DNA of 28,376 nucleotides, from the NCBI GenBank assembly GCA_022795575.1, contig JAAWGY010000003.1:1-28376 (forward strand), in the 5' to 3' direction. Positions 21,000 through 28,290 of this stretch are shown here, piece by piece (position 1 is the stretch's first letter; each line of letters begins with the position of its first letter). A program made the translations under genes and the position numbers. The notes below the pieces were generated by a model. It made no database searches. It had not been told where the DNA came from and saw nothing but the letters and a program-made list of their open reading frames with translations. The stretch is from Angelakisella sp. (GTDB taxonomy: Bacteria > Bacillota > Clostridia > Oscillospirales > Ruminococcaceae).

Positions 21000-21857
21000 C
21001 TAATCGGCCCGGAAGCCCTTGCCGATAATCTCGCTGGTGTTTGTCACCATGATAAAAGCGTGGGGCTCCACGCTGCGGACGTACCGGCGCAGGATCACCG
21101 CCTGGCCCCGGGTCATTACGGTAAGCACCAGGTAGACCTTGTGGTGGGTGTAGGCGCCGGTGGCCTCGCAGATGGTGGCGCTGCGGTGGAGCTTTTCCAC
21201 AATGAAGTCCCGCACCGGCTCCGGGTCGGTGCAGACGATGTGCATATACTTGCACAGGTTAAAGCCCTCGATGACGTTATCCACCACCATGGATTTCATC
21301 AGCAGGCCCAGGATGGAGTAGAGCCCCGTTTTGATGCCGAAGACAAAGCAGCCGGAAACCGCCACCAGGATGTCCGCCATCAGCAGCGCCCGGCCGATAT
21401 CGATGTTGGCGTATTTACGCAGCAGCATGGCGATAATGTCGGTACCGCCGGTGGATGCCCCGATGTTGAAGAGGATGGCCGAGCCCAGGGCCGGCAGCCC
21501 TACCGAGAAGATGAGCTCCAGAAAGGGCTCATCGGTAAAGGGGGCCTCCATGGGGTAGATAAACTCCATAGCCCAGATGACGCTGGACATCAGGCTGCTG
21601 GCGTAGATGGTGGCCAGGCCGAATTTGCGGCTGAGGAACAGAAAGGCGACCACCAGCAGGGCCATGTTGACCACAAACACAAAGCTGCCGATGGTTACGC
21701 CGGGGATGAGCTTGGAGACAACCACGGCAAGGCCGGTGACGCCGCCGGTGGAGAAGTTGTTGGGGAACTTGAAGAAGTGGTCCCCCAAAGCCACAAGGAG
21801 GGTGCCGAAGGTGATTAGAAGGATATCCCGGGATTTTGAATGCTGAGCCTGTTCCAT
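21000..21857 (-). CDS. YitT family membrane protein (DUF161 + DUF2179)
   Basis: A 285-residue membrane protein of the YitT family, function unsettled. About five to six membrane helices (residues 12-195) contain the family features NFSTGGVTGLAVVVSKL and the related GASTGGTDIIAMLLRKY repeat. The C-terminal DUF2179 domain (about 215-280) is soluble and has GAYTHHKVYLVLTVMTRGQ and IGKGF at its end. ATG 21857 lies behind GGGAAAGG. It is a single gene: its own promoter is at 21923-21950 and a terminator at 20936-20968. Confidence 0.94.
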   Translation of the reverse strand: MEQAQHSKSRDILLITFGTLLVALGDHFFKFPNNFSTGGVTGLAVVVSKLIPGVTIGSFVFVVNMALLVVAFLFLSRKFGLATIYASSLMSSVIWAMEFIYPMEAPFTDEPFLELIFSVGLPALGSAILFNIGASTGGTDIIAMLLRKYANIDIGRALLMADILVAVSGCFVFGIKTGLYSILGLLMKSMVVDNVIEGFNLCKYMHIVCTDPEPVRDFIVEKLHRSATICEATGAYTHHKVYLVLTVMTRGQAVILRRYVRSVEPHAFIMVTNTSEIIGKGFRAD

Positions 21858-21922
21858 GACACAAAAACCTTTCCCAACGCAATGATATAGATGCAGCGAA
21901 AGAGGGTAAAAAATCCTTATCC

Positions 21923-21950
21923 ATTATAGCGCGTTTGCCGCAATAGTCAA
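21923..21950 (-). promoter_or_regulatory. Promoter of the YitT gene
   Basis: On the minus strand: TTGACT (21950-21945), a 16-bp spacer and perfect TATAAT (21928-21923). The interval to the ATG is about 66 bp. Confidence 0.83.
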
Positions 21951-22036
21951 TTGGGGAAAAGGACTTTTTGCAGGATATTTTGCGCCGTTTGACGGGTTTT
22001 TCGTCAGCTTAGGGTGGTTTCCCTCTGGTTTATGTT

Positions 22037-22624
22037 CTATTTCCGTTTGGGAGGGAGCTTTTTGCGCTTTTTGCGCACCGAAAAGCCAAAGCTCCCCACC
22101 TTTTTGCCCAGGGCGAAGTATTCCCCGTGGGCGTAGGCCGCCAGATGGCACTGGTCCATCCGCAGCCGCCCGTGGTCGTCCACCAGCTCCTCCTCCACGT
22201 GGACGGCCAGGACGTCGGCCAGAAAGAGGTCGTGGCTCCCCAGGGGGATAACGTCGCAGACCCGGCACTCCAGGTTCACCGGGCTTTCCCCCACCAGGGG
22301 GCAGGCCACCTCCCGGGCGGGAAGGGGGGTGAGGCCCAGCTGGGCGAACTTGTCCACCTCCCGGCCGGAGCGCACCCCGCAGAAATCGGCGGCGCGGACC
22401 AGGGCGGCGGTGGTGAGGTTGAGGACGAACTCGCCGCTCTCCTTGATAAGGCCGTAGGAGTACCGCTCCGGCCGCACCGAGATGGAGACCTTGGCGGGGC
22501 TGGAGCTGACGTTTCCGGTCCAGGCGATGGTGATGATGTTGGGCTTTTCCATGGTGCCGCAGCTGACCATGGCGGCGGGGACGGGGGCGATGAGGTTGCC
22601 GGGCTTCCAGATAAGCTTGCTCAT
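22037..22624 (-). CDS. Flavin reductase-like FMN-binding protein
   Basis: A 195-residue flavoprotein of the flavin-reductase/flavoredoxin family (split-barrel fold binding FMN). Residues 17-60 show the typical order PAAMVSCGTMEKPNIITIAW, SSSPAKVSISVRP and YSYGLIKESGEFVLNL, in pieces separated by short loops. Further on come AADFCGVRSGREVDKF and SHDLFLADVLAVHV. The C-terminus ends in a very basic tail (KKRKKLPPKRK). The start ATG 22624 overlaps the stop of the upstream gene by four bases (ATGA). It is the last gene of the minus-strand operon. The substrate is unknown. The real protein starts here, although the open frame continues upstream. Confidence 0.92.
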   Translation of the reverse strand: MSKLIWKPGNLIAPVPAAMVSCGTMEKPNIITIAWTGNVSSSPAKVSISVRPERYSYGLIKESGEFVLNLTTAALVRAADFCGVRSGREVDKFAQLGLTPLPAREVACPLVGESPVNLECRVCDVIPLGSHDLFLADVLAVHVEEELVDDHGRLRMDQCHLAAYAHGEYFALGKKVGSFGFSVRKKRKKLPPKRK

Positions 22625-23088
22625 GGTTTTGGTTCCTTTCTTGCCGTGTTGGCGGGCCCCAGCAGCAGCCGGACCAGGGAGGACACCAGCAGCAGCCCCA
22701 CCGCCACCGCCCCGGCAACGCCAAAGGTGTGGATGCCGGTGGAGAGAAAGAGCTGGGTGTCGCCGCTGAGGCAGTATTCCATGGTGTAGTAGATGCCCCC
22801 GCCGGGGACAAAGGGGAGGATGCCCACCACCAAAAAGCCGGTGGCCGGGGCCTTTAGCAGCCGCGCCATGATCTCGGCGTAGATGGCCACCGCCACCGCC
22901 CCGGCAAAGTACTGGACGATGTCGCTGCCGGTAAAGGCGCAAAGGAGGCAGACCCCCCAGGCGATGCCGCCCCCCAGGGAGGAGACCATCAGCAGCAGCC
23001 CCCGCTGGTTGAGGATGAGGCAGAAGGCGACGCAGGCCATTGTGGCGTAAAGGCAGGGGAGGAGAAAATCGGTCAAAAAGGCCATCAT
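22621..23088 (-). CDS. Threonine/serine exporter, small subunit (ThrE_2, DUF3815)
   Basis: A 155-residue protein of four to five membrane helices, matching the DUF3815/ThrE_2 half of the ThrE transporter. Features are FCLILNQRGLLLMVSSLGGGIAW near residue 20-42, AIYAEIMARLLKAPATGFLVVGILPFVPGGGIYYTMEY in shorter form around 70-105, with the family PGG motif. Together with the next gene upstream it replaces the single ThrE of Corynebacterium. Overlaps the ThrE large-part gene by four bases (23085-23088) and the flavin reductase gene by four bases. Confidence 0.92.
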   Translation of the reverse strand: MMAFLTDFLLPCLYATMACVAFCLILNQRGLLLMVSSLGGGIAWGVCLLCAFTGSDIVQYFAGAVAVAIYAEIMARLLKAPATGFLVVGILPFVPGGGIYYTMEYCLSGDTQLFLSTGIHTFGVAGAVAVGLLLVSSLVRLLLGPANTARKEPKP

Positions 23089-23855
23089 ACCACCCCCCCG
23101 ACTGCCCGGGCCAGCGAAAGGGCGATACCGGCGCCCAGGGCGATGGCGGTGGCGGTAAGGAGGGATTCGGCCAGCTTGGTGATGCCGGAGAAGAGGTCCC
23201 CCGCCAGGATATCCCGCATAAAGTTGGTGATGGCCACCCCGGGCACCAGCCCCATAAAGGCCCCGATGATGATTTTATCCAGCTGCTGCCCCACCCCCAG
23301 CCGGACACCGGCGATGGCCACCAGGGCGGCGGCCATGCTACAGATGGTGTTGACAAAAAAGCCGTTGGCCCGGATGCGGTCCATGGGCAGCTTCAGCAAG
23401 CCGATGACGGTGCCGGCGGCAAGGGCGCAGAGGGCGTCGGCCAGCCCCCCGCCAAAAAGGGGGGTGAAAAAGGCCGCCACCAGGGCGTATCCCGCCAGTT
23501 GCATCGCCGGGGGGTACCCCGGCTCCGCCGCCAGCCGGGCCAGCGCCCCGTCCACCTGGGGGAAGGGGGGCGTGTCCCGGCAGACCTCCCGGCAAAGGCT
23601 GTTGAGCCGGTCCACCTGGTGCAGGTCGGTGCCCCGGTGGTAGAGCCTGCGCACCCGGGTGTGGGAGTGGCCCTCCGGGTCGCACATGGAGACGATCAGC
23701 AGGCTGGGGATGGCGAAGATCTCGCAGGTATCCACCCCGTAGGCCCGGCAGAGCCGCTGGAGGGAGTCCTCCACCCGGTAGGCCTCCGCCCCGCTCTCCA
23801 GCATCCGGACGCCCATGGTGGAGGCGGTGTTCAGCAGCGCGTCGTAATCGATCAA
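23085..23855 (-). CDS. Threonine/serine exporter, large subunit (ThrE, DUF1212)
   Basis: A 256-residue protein corresponding to the N-terminal (DUF1212) half of ThrE. The cytosolic first 120 residues carry ESGAEAYRVEDSLQRLC and YGVDTCEIFAIPSLLIVS, both characteristic. About five membrane helices follow, with LVPGVAITNFMRDILAGD near residue 200-220, the usual PGxxxTNxxRD motif. ATG 23855 follows AAGGAGGAACC. It is 20 bases after the RlmI-like gene. It should export threonine or serine with the small subunit; the ligand is by family only. Confidence 0.94.
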   Translation of the reverse strand: MIDYDALLNTASTMGVRMLESGAEAYRVEDSLQRLCRAYGVDTCEIFAIPSLLIVSMCDPEGHSHTRVRRLYHRGTDLHQVDRLNSLCREVCRDTPPFPQVDGALARLAAEPGYPPAMQLAGYALVAAFFTPLFGGGLADALCALAAGTVIGLLKLPMDRIRANGFFVNTICSMAAALVAIAGVRLGVGQQLDKIIIGAFMGLVPGVAITNFMRDILAGDLFSGITKLAESLLTATAIALGAGIALSLARAVGGVV

Positions 23856-23875
23856 AGCGTGGTTCCTCCTTATCG

Positions 23876-25108
23876 TTACACCACCTGGAAGAGGTAGAAT
23901 TTGAGGTAGCTGGTCTCCGGCACGTTCCAGAGGATGGGGTGGTCGGGGGATTGCTGCCGGGCCTCGATCTGGCGCAGCTGCACCCCGGCGTCCCGGGCGG
24001 CGGAACGGAGCATCCCCTCAAAGAGCTCCGGGGTGGCAAAGTGGGAGCAGGAGCAGGTGGCAAGGTAGCCGCCCCGGGGCAGCAGCTTCATGGCCCGGTA
24101 GTTCAGCTCCTTGTAGCCCCGCATGGCGGCGGGGACGGTTTTGCGGGACTTGGTAAAGGCGGGCGGATCCAGGATGATGAAGTCGCAGGGGGCCTTGCCG
24201 GGCTGCTCCGCCAGGGACGGCAGCAGGTCGAAGATATCGGCGGCCATGGGGCGGATGACCGCCGAAAGGCCGTTGAGGGCGGCGTTTTCCGCCACCAGCG
24301 CCACCGCCGCCTCCGAGATATCCACCGCCGTCACCGATGCTGCGCCGCCCCGGGCGGCGTTAAGGGCAAAGGAGCCGGTGTGGGTAAAGCAGTCCAGCAC
24401 CCGCCGCCCCCGGGCCAGCCGGGCCACCGCCTGGCGGTTCAGCTTCTGGTCCAAAAAGAAGCCGGTTTTCTGGCCGTTCTCAAAGTCCACGTGGTAGCGG
24501 ATGCCGTTTTCGGTAATCACCGTCCGGGTGCTCTCCGGCACCGGGAGGCCGGGGAGGGGGAAGAAGCCCTTTCCCTCGTCCAGGCCCTCCAGCCGGCGGA
24601 TGGCGGCGTCGTTGCGCTCGTAGATGCCCCGGATTGTCTCCCCCTCCTGGGTCAGGATGCGGTGCAGCAGGGGGAAGAGGAGGCCCTTCATCCCCTCCAT
24701 CCCCCGGGAGAGGGTCTGTGTCACCAGGATGTCCCCAAAGCGGTCCACCGTCAGCCCGGGGAAGCTGTCCGCCTCCCCAAAGATCAGGCGGCAGCAGCCA
24801 AACTGCTCCCCCATCACCGCCCGGCGGTAATCCAAGGCGTACCGCAGCCGCCGCTCCCAAAAGGCCTCGTCAAACCGGTCGTTGGCGTTTCTGGAGATCA
24901 ACCGCACCCGGATTTTGCTGCTGAGGCAGACAAAGCCGGTGCCCAGGTATTTCCCCCCGGCAGTGACCACGTCGGCGAGGCCCCCGTCGGGGAGGGGGTC
25001 GCTTTGGGGCAGCACCTCGGCGCCGTATACCCAGGGGTGCCCGTTCTGGATGGCCCGCTCCCCCTTGGGGGTGACGACGGCCCGGGGAAAGCTTCGTGTC
25101 TGTTTCAT
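23876..25108 (-). CDS. RlmI-like class I rRNA cytosine-C5 methyltransferase
   Basis: A 410-residue enzyme with an N-terminal PUA domain (about 8-80, beginning VVTPKGERAIQNGHPWVY) and a Rossmann SAM-dependent methyltransferase domain (about 200-400). SAM-binding motif I is DCFTHTGSF (239-247), followed by AVDIS. The catalytic region is LDPPAFTKS (313-321) and the motif CSCSH (352-356). This architecture is that of RlmI, which makes m5C in 23S rRNA; other members methylate different sites, so the exact target is not certain. The start ATG overlaps the stop of the upstream gene by four bases (25105-25108). Confidence 0.94.
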   Translation of the reverse strand: MKQTRSFPRAVVTPKGERAIQNGHPWVYGAEVLPQSDPLPDGGLADVVTAGGKYLGTGFVCLSSKIRVRLISRNANDRFDEAFWERRLRYALDYRRAVMGEQFGCCRLIFGEADSFPGLTVDRFGDILVTQTLSRGMEGMKGLLFPLLHRILTQEGETIRGIYERNDAAIRRLEGLDEGKGFFPLPGLPVPESTRTVITENGIRYHVDFENGQKTGFFLDQKLNRQAVARLARGRRVLDCFTHTGSFALNAARGGAASVTAVDISEAAVALVAENAALNGLSAVIRPMAADIFDLLPSLAEQPGKAPCDFIILDPPAFTKSRKTVPAAMRGYKELNYRAMKLLPRGGYLATCSCSHFATPELFEGMLRSAARDAGVQLRQIEARQQSPDHPILWNVPETSYLKFYLFQVV

Positions 25109-26181
25109 CCAATCCGCTCCTTTGAGCCTGTGTTCACGCCTGCCGGTATCGAGACAGGCTCCTGTATCTGGCGGCAGTCCAGACGGTCAAGGTACTGCCG
25201 GAGGTTGCCGTCGGCCTGGAGCTCCCGCCGGGGCTGGTCCCCCAGCTCCGCCAGAAAGCGCTCCAGCCCCTCCCGGCTCTCCAGCTGCCGCACCAGGGCC
25301 AGCTGCTGGTCGATGCAGGCGATGATCTCCGCAAAGCGGCCCTTGCCGGCGCGGTAGACGTTAAAGTTATGGGGGCGGATGCCAAAGGGCAGCAGCCCCT
25401 CCCGGTCCATGCCGCCGGCGTCCGCGGCAAAGACGGTAGTCACAACCTCCAGGTTCACCCATTCCCCCGGCAGGTTGCTGTGGGAGGACCAGAAGCCCAG
25501 CTCGCACCGCAGCAGCTCCCCCCGCCACTTCAGCCGCCGGTTGGAGCGGGTGTATTTAAGCCCGGCGGGCTGGTAGTACCGGCCAATCTCGTTGCAGACC
25601 GCCTGGAAGATCTCCCGGGTGGGGGTGGTGGGGGTGACGCGGCGGAGGATGCTGTCCTCCGGCCATTCCCACCGGGCGGCGGGGCTGGGGGCCTCCCGCT
25701 TGGGGAGAAAGGCCTCCGCCGCCAGCCGGGCCACAGGCAGCAGCCCCTCCAGGTCCTCCTGGCCAAACCGCCCCGGGATGGGGCTGTCCAGGTCCAGCAC
25801 CCCCAGCACCTCCCCCTCCGGGGAGAAGAAGGGGAGGACCAGCTCCGACCGGGAGTCCGGGTCGCAGGCGATGTGCCCCGGGAAGGCGTGGACGTCGGCC
25901 ACCAGCTGGGGGGTTCCCTGGGCGGCGGCGGTGCCGCACACCCCCTTGCCCCAGCCGATGCGGACACAGGCGGGCCGGCCCTGGAAAGGGCCCAGCACCA
26001 GCTCATCCCCCACCCGGCGGTAAAAGCCCGCCCAGTTCAGCTGCGGCACAGCCAGCCAGATGAGGGCGGAAAGGTTGGCCATATCGGCGATGGGCTCCCC
26101 CTCCATCAGGGCAGCGGCCCGCTCCGCCAGCAGGGCGTAGCGCCGGGATTGGTCCTCCGGCCATTGGTATCCGTGGTACAT
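25105..26181 (-). CDS. GAF-domain free methionine-(R)-sulfoxide reductase fused to a DUF4304-like domain
   Basis: A 358-residue two-domain protein. Residues 1-155 are a GAF domain of the free-methionine-(R)-sulfoxide reductase type. It has ADMANLSALIW, NWAGFYRR and ACVRIGWGKGVCGTAA, and three cysteines C72, C82 and C106 at the same spacing (10 and 24) as the C84, C94, C118 set of the E. coli enzyme. HIACDP and SELVLPFFS are also typical. Residues about 185-330 resemble DUF4304: EIFQAVCNEIGRYY, a Lys/Arg-rich GLKYTRSNRRLKWRGELL, then CELGFWSSHSNLPGEWVNLEV. That part normally occurs alone. The fusion appears real since no internal start or frameshift is seen. ATG 26181 follows AAGGAGG. Its stop overlaps the RlmI-like gene. 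Confidence 0.85.
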   Translation of the reverse strand: MYHGYQWPEDQSRRYALLAERAAALMEGEPIADMANLSALIWLAVPQLNWAGFYRRVGDELVLGPFQGRPACVRIGWGKGVCGTAAAQGTPQLVADVHAFPGHIACDPDSRSELVLPFFSPEGEVLGVLDLDSPIPGRFGQEDLEGLLPVARLAAEAFLPKREAPSPAARWEWPEDSILRRVTPTTPTREIFQAVCNEIGRYYQPAGLKYTRSNRRLKWRGELLRCELGFWSSHSNLPGEWVNLEVVTTVFAADAGGMDREGLLPFGIRPHNFNVYRAGKGRFAEIIACIDQQLALVRQLESREGLERFLAELGDQPRRELQADGNLRQYLDRLDCRQIQEPVSIPAGVNTGSKERIG

Positions 26182-26186
26182 ATGGG

Positions 26187-26576
26187 TCAGTCCTCCTTGT
26201 CATCGGTCCGGGGCGGCTCCCCCTGTAAAAACGCCTCCTCCAGCGCCGCCAGCTCCGCCGGGGAGGGGTGCCAGCCGTACTGCGCCAGCGCCACCGTCAT
26301 CCCGGGGCCCACCGCCACCCCCTCGGCCTCCAGGGAAAGGCGCTGGATATCCGGCCCCAAAAAGGCCGCCGCCCCGCTGAGGTATCCCTGGCGGTTCACC
26401 ACCCGGTGGGCCGGCACCTCCCCGCAGCCGCCCCGCCCCAGCACCGTCCCCACCTGCCGGGGGCGCTGGGGGTAGCCGCAGAGAAGGGCCACCTGCCCGT
26501 AGGTGGCCACCCGGCCCCGGGGGATCATCCGGCAGACGATGCCCACCCGCCGGGCAAACTCCCCTGACGCCGTCAT
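26187..26576 (-). CDS. MGMT-like alkyltransferase-like protein, active-site Cys replaced by Ala
   Basis: A 129-residue protein of the O6-alkylguanine-DNA alkyltransferase fold. Helix-turn-helix elements are visible: IPRGRVATYGQVALLCG (19-35) and RPRQVGTVLGR (38-48). The active site reads PAHRVVN (55-61), where true enzymes have PCHR; Ala56 replaces the catalytic Cys. Such alkyltransferase-like (ATL) proteins bind alkylated guanine, flip it out and flag it for nucleotide excision repair instead of repairing it. The start ATG 26576 overlaps the TraX-like stop by four bases (26573-26576). An upstream in-frame ATG would extend into that gene. The C-terminal PSPAELAALEEAFLQGE tail is not conserved in the family. 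Confidence 0.88.
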   Translation of the reverse strand: MTASGEFARRVGIVCRMIPRGRVATYGQVALLCGYPQRPRQVGTVLGRGGCGEVPAHRVVNRQGYLSGAAAFLGPDIQRLSLEAEGVAVGPGMTVALAQYGWHPSPAELAALEEAFLQGEPPRTDDKED

Positions 26577-27322
26577 CCGAAGATCAGCACCCGGAAGCCC
26601 CACAGCAGCAGGATGTGGGCCGGGTAAAAGAGGTAGAAGAGGTAGCGGAGCTGTAGCCGCCCCCGCTGGCCGTTGTACAGCCGGATGGGGAGGAGGGCCA
26701 GCGGGGCCGTCACCTCCCAGGCCAGGGCGGCGCAGGCCGCCGCTGTTTGGAGGGCGGGCCGCTCCCGCAGCAGGTAGAAGATGAGGATAAGCACCACGCC
26801 AAAGGCGCCGTAATCGGTGCGCAGCAGCTCCGCCAGCAGGGCGCAGGCGGCGGCCCCGGCGATGCCGGCAAGGCTTTTGGCGCCGTACCGCCGCAAAAAA
26901 GCCATTGCCGCCAGCCCCAGCAGCAGGGTGAAAAAGACGTTCTGGAGCTGGGGGGCAGAGAGGCTGTCAAAAAAGGCCAGGTTGTAGGGGATCTCGGAGA
27001 GGAGGCAGAAGACCGCCATCCGCCCCATGTACTTCTTCAGGTTCCGGGTGTGGAGGAAGCCCTCCACCAGCAGGAAGCAGAAGATGGGGAAGGATATCCG
27101 CCCGATCAGCCGCAGGATGATGTCGGCGTCCCGGAGCAGGGAGAGCGTCGGGTCGTTGAAAAAGGGGTCCACCACATCCGCCCGGTTCCCCACAAAGTCC
27201 CACACCGCCGGCATCTCCAGCACGGCCGCCCCGATGTGGTCGATGAACATGGTGACGATGGCGATCAGTTTAAGGCTGCTGCCGCTGAGGACCTGATACC
27301 GCTTTGGCTGTGCTGCTTCCAT
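26573..27322 (-). CDS. TraX family membrane protein
   Basis: A 249-residue membrane protein of the TraX family, named for the F-plasmid pilin acetylase; in Firmicutes the family is chromosomal and of unproven function. It has about seven membrane helices. Family landmarks are SGSSLKLIAIVTMFIDHIGA at the N-terminus, LIGRISFPIFCFLLVEGFLHT, and the C-terminal LYNGQRG with LFYLFYPAHILLLW. The start chosen is ATG 27322 behind AGGAGG (seven-base gap); an in-frame extension upstream lacks such a site. Its last codon overlaps the ATL gene. No conjugation genes are nearby. Confidence 0.9.
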   Translation of the reverse strand: MEAAQPKRYQVLSGSSLKLIAIVTMFIDHIGAAVLEMPAVWDFVGNRADVVDPFFNDPTLSLLRDADIILRLIGRISFPIFCFLLVEGFLHTRNLKKYMGRMAVFCLLSEIPYNLAFFDSLSAPQLQNVFFTLLLGLAAMAFLRRYGAKSLAGIAGAAACALLAELLRTDYGAFGVVLILIFYLLRERPALQTAAACAALAWEVTAPLALLPIRLYNGQRGRLQLRYLFYLFYPAHILLLWGFRVLIFG

Positions 27323-27347
27323 AAAAAAACCTCCTGTCGGGCAGAGC

Positions 27348-27411
27348 GCCGGCTTTTGCCGGCCGGCAACCGCCCCTGGATACACGTAATAGCCGGAATC
27401 CCGGTTGCCGG
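27348..27411 (-). other. Competing hairpins in the leader of the TraX-like gene
   Basis: The perfect 10-bp inverted repeat CCGGCAACCG (27363-27372) / CGGTTGCCGG (27402-27411) and the hairpin GCCGGC-TTTT-GCCGGC (27348-27363) share base 27363. The two stems would crowd each other, though both may form. They sit 13-90 bases before the TraX ribosome binding site on the minus-strand message. Confidence 0.5.
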
Positions 27412-27415
27412 GGGG

Positions 27416-28018
27416 TCAGGTGTCCTCCCGGAGCTCCGCCAGGTAGAGGCCCCATTCCTTCAGCTCCTCCGGCAGGCTGTAGGCGTCCCGGCCACCCTCT
27501 TCACACCAGAGCCTGGCCTGTCCCGGGTGCTCCTGGTCGAAGGTGTCCCAGGCCGTCACCACCCGGTCCACCTCCGGGATGCCCCGGGCGGCGAAGAAGT
27601 CCGCCTCCCGGTACCGCTGCGGCTGGCTGGTGTAGACGGTGACGACGTTATACTTCCCCGACATGATCTCGTCCCCGCTGCCGTGGCAGCCGAAGCCAAA
27701 GGAGCTGATCCCGTCCTGGATGAGCAGCTCCCCGGTCCGGTCCAGCACAGACAGGGCCCTTTCCCGGGTACAGCCGTCCAGGTAGTAGACCTCCTTGTGG
27801 AAGGTGTGGTGGAGGGTCTCCGGGTTTTCGTTCCGTAGGTTTTGGGGCAGCTCCAGGATGAAGAAAAAGGGCTCGTCGTTGATTGCCAGAAAGTGCCGCA
27901 CCATGGCGTCGATTTGGTCGGCGCCTACGTTGGCCAGAAAGCCGTGGGGGCCTGTCTCGTAGCACGGCTTCAACCGCTCCGGGAAGGGGACGACGCAGCC
28001 CTTTTTTATCTTCAGCAT
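27416..28018 (-). CDS. Hypothetical 200-residue protein
   Basis: I do not recognise this family. The protein is soluble, slightly acidic, with no signal peptide or membrane segment. It opens with a basic LKIKKGCVVPFPERLKP and then has NVGADQIDAMVRHFLAI, FFFILELPQNL, HKEVYYLDG, and an aromatic Gly-rich SSFGFGCHGSGDEIMS. The middle has the look of an immunity- or SMI1-like alpha/beta protein, but I have no specific match. The start chosen is ATG 28018 behind AGGAGGTAA; an in-frame extension to 28066 has no ribosome binding site. It is the first gene of the minus-strand operon, with its own promoter at 28070-28098. Confidence 0.8.
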   Translation of the reverse strand: MLKIKKGCVVPFPERLKPCYETGPHGFLANVGADQIDAMVRHFLAINDEPFFFILELPQNLRNENPETLHHTFHKEVYYLDGCTRERALSVLDRTGELLIQDGISSFGFGCHGSGDEIMSGKYNVVTVYTSQPQRYREADFFAARGIPEVDRVVTAWDTFDQEHPGQARLWCEEGGRDAYSLPEELKEWGLYLAELREDT

Positions 28019-28069
28019 CGGGTTATTACCTCCTGTTTTCTGTAAGGCTAACAATTGGTACAGCATCTT

Positions 28070-28098
28070 AGTATATCATAAAGAGGGGCGGGTGGCAA
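28070..28098 (-). promoter_or_regulatory. Promoter of the eight-gene minus-strand operon
   Basis: On the minus strand: TTGCCA (28098-28093), a 17-bp spacer and TATACT (28075-28070), 52 bases before the first ATG. Confidence 0.8.
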
Positions 28099-28120
28099 TA
28101 AATTTAGAGGAGTGGTTCTT

Positions 28121-28290
28121 CCCCCCCGCAGGGAATCAAAATCCGCCGGAGGCTCCACCCGACCGAAGGGAGGGATTCCCCCCGCAGGGAATTAGATCCG
28201 CCGGAGGCACCTTGTCAGGCCAACCGGAAGGAGGGAGCGGGCCATTACGCTCCCCCCGCAAGGCCGCTGGAGCCTACCCCCCCGCAGGGC
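28121..28290. repeat. Degenerate direct repeats of a CCCCCCGCAGGG motif
   Basis: CCCCCCGCAGGGAAT is followed by ATCCGCCGGAGGC in two copies (from about 28124 and 28180, 56 bp apart). Two shorter derivatives follow (CCCCCCGCAAGG near 28252 and CCCCCCGCAGGGCC near 28278). GCCGGAGGC and GGAGGGA recur between them. The region has no long open frame and no clear terminator. It lies upstream of the minus-strand operon promoter. Confidence 0.7.

Noticed and set aside
26573..27322. Conjugative element because of a TraX-like gene
   Set aside because: No relaxase, coupling protein or other transfer gene is nearby. TraX-family genes are often chromosomal in Clostridia.
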